Shown: piece after piece, positions 11,081 through 11,217 of the stretch | Layout: every line of letters begins with the position of its first letter | Numbering within the stretch: the stretch's first letter is position 1 | Assembly (NCBI GenBank): GCA_022562655.1 | Contig: JADFOU010000042.1 | Span: 1-11,217 of the forward strand | DNA from: a candidate division TA06 bacterium | Lineage (GTDB): Bacteria; Hydrothermota; DG-26; E44-bin18; JADFOU01 | Direction of reading: 5' to 3' | DNA length: 11,217 nucleotides | Made by a program: the position numbers and the translations under genes | The notes under the pieces: model-generated | Seen by the model: only the letters and a program-made list of their open reading frames with translations | The model's database searches: none | Told to the model about the DNA's origin: nothing

Positions 11081-11217
11081 AATATCTCCATCGCGTTCAA
11101 CGGCTGCGAGCTGGCGGCCACAACTCTGGGGGGTCACATTTTGGGGGTCAGGTCTTGCAGTAACACATTTCTCGCATTTTAGATTGGGTAACTTTCTCAT
11201 CAATGATGAAGAGAAGT
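11081..11217. other. Region upstream of the Mrr-like gene, with GGGGTCA repeats
   Basis: GGAG (11086-11089) is the ribosome site that supports the GTG start. GTTGAAC on the minus strand (11101-11095) fits the GTTRRRY core of an attC or attI junction. Further upstream GGGGTCA is repeated at 11130-11136 and 11144-11150. An ATG at 11203 is in frame with the gene, but its 41 codons (KCEKC, PQNVTPQSCG) show no family likeness. Confidence 0.4.

Noticed and set aside
11081..11203. An N-terminal 41-residue extension of the Mrr-like protein with CxxC.
   Set aside because: The GTG at 11080 has a better ribosome site and the extension is translated from GGGGTCA repeat DNA. The CxxC is most likely accidental.

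Overview
The window is bacterial and is dominated by the late part of the futalosine (Mqn) route to menaquinone. From left to right it holds a secreted protein with a C-terminal sorting-type tail (15-998, minus); mqnD (1118-1948, plus); and a minus-strand run reading right to left: a small broken gene, mqnP (UbiA-like), mqnM (UbiX-like), mqnL (UbiD-like), mqnE, mqnA and mqnC. The last 2 kb (about 9057-11217) is a different kind of DNA. It has a DUF3800 gene with an integron-type attC site directly after its stop codon, then a gene with a PD-(D/E)xK (Mrr-like) nuclease fold.

The pathway logic is clear. MqnA dehydrates chorismate, MqnE makes aminodeoxyfutalosine, MqnC cyclises dehypoxanthine futalosine and MqnD releases 1,4-dihydroxy-6-naphthoate. 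MqnP then prenylates it, and MqnL decarboxylates it with the prenylated flavin made by MqnM. The nucleoside-removal enzyme (MqnB), any deaminase and the final methyltransferase are not in the window. mqnD is convergent with the rest and meets mqnC tail to tail.

The least ordinary feature is the density of short repeats and palindromes, both between and inside genes. The four spacers mqnD/mqnC, mqnE/mqnL, mqnL/mqnM and mqnM/mqnP each carry a different repeat type. The stop codons of mqnC and mqnL lie in the arms of inverted repeats. Inside the coding regions of the secreted protein, mqnC, mqnA, mqnE, mqnL and mqnP there are in-frame repeat-derived segments of about 7 to 28 codons, mostly where the protein family would have a loop or linker. 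One palindrome is shared between two genes, and one repeat is shared between an intergenic spacer and mqnE. This resembles the coding palindromic elements known in Rickettsia.

The host is probably an uncultured, respiring (likely anaerobic) Gram-negative bacterium. The futalosine cluster with UbiA/D/X-like partners would suit Thermodesulfobacteriota/Nitrospirota-like or FCB-type candidate phyla, and the sorting-type tail leans to the latter. No ribosomal or marker gene is present, so the phylum is not settled. No tRNA, rRNA, CRISPR array, transposase or integrase was seen.
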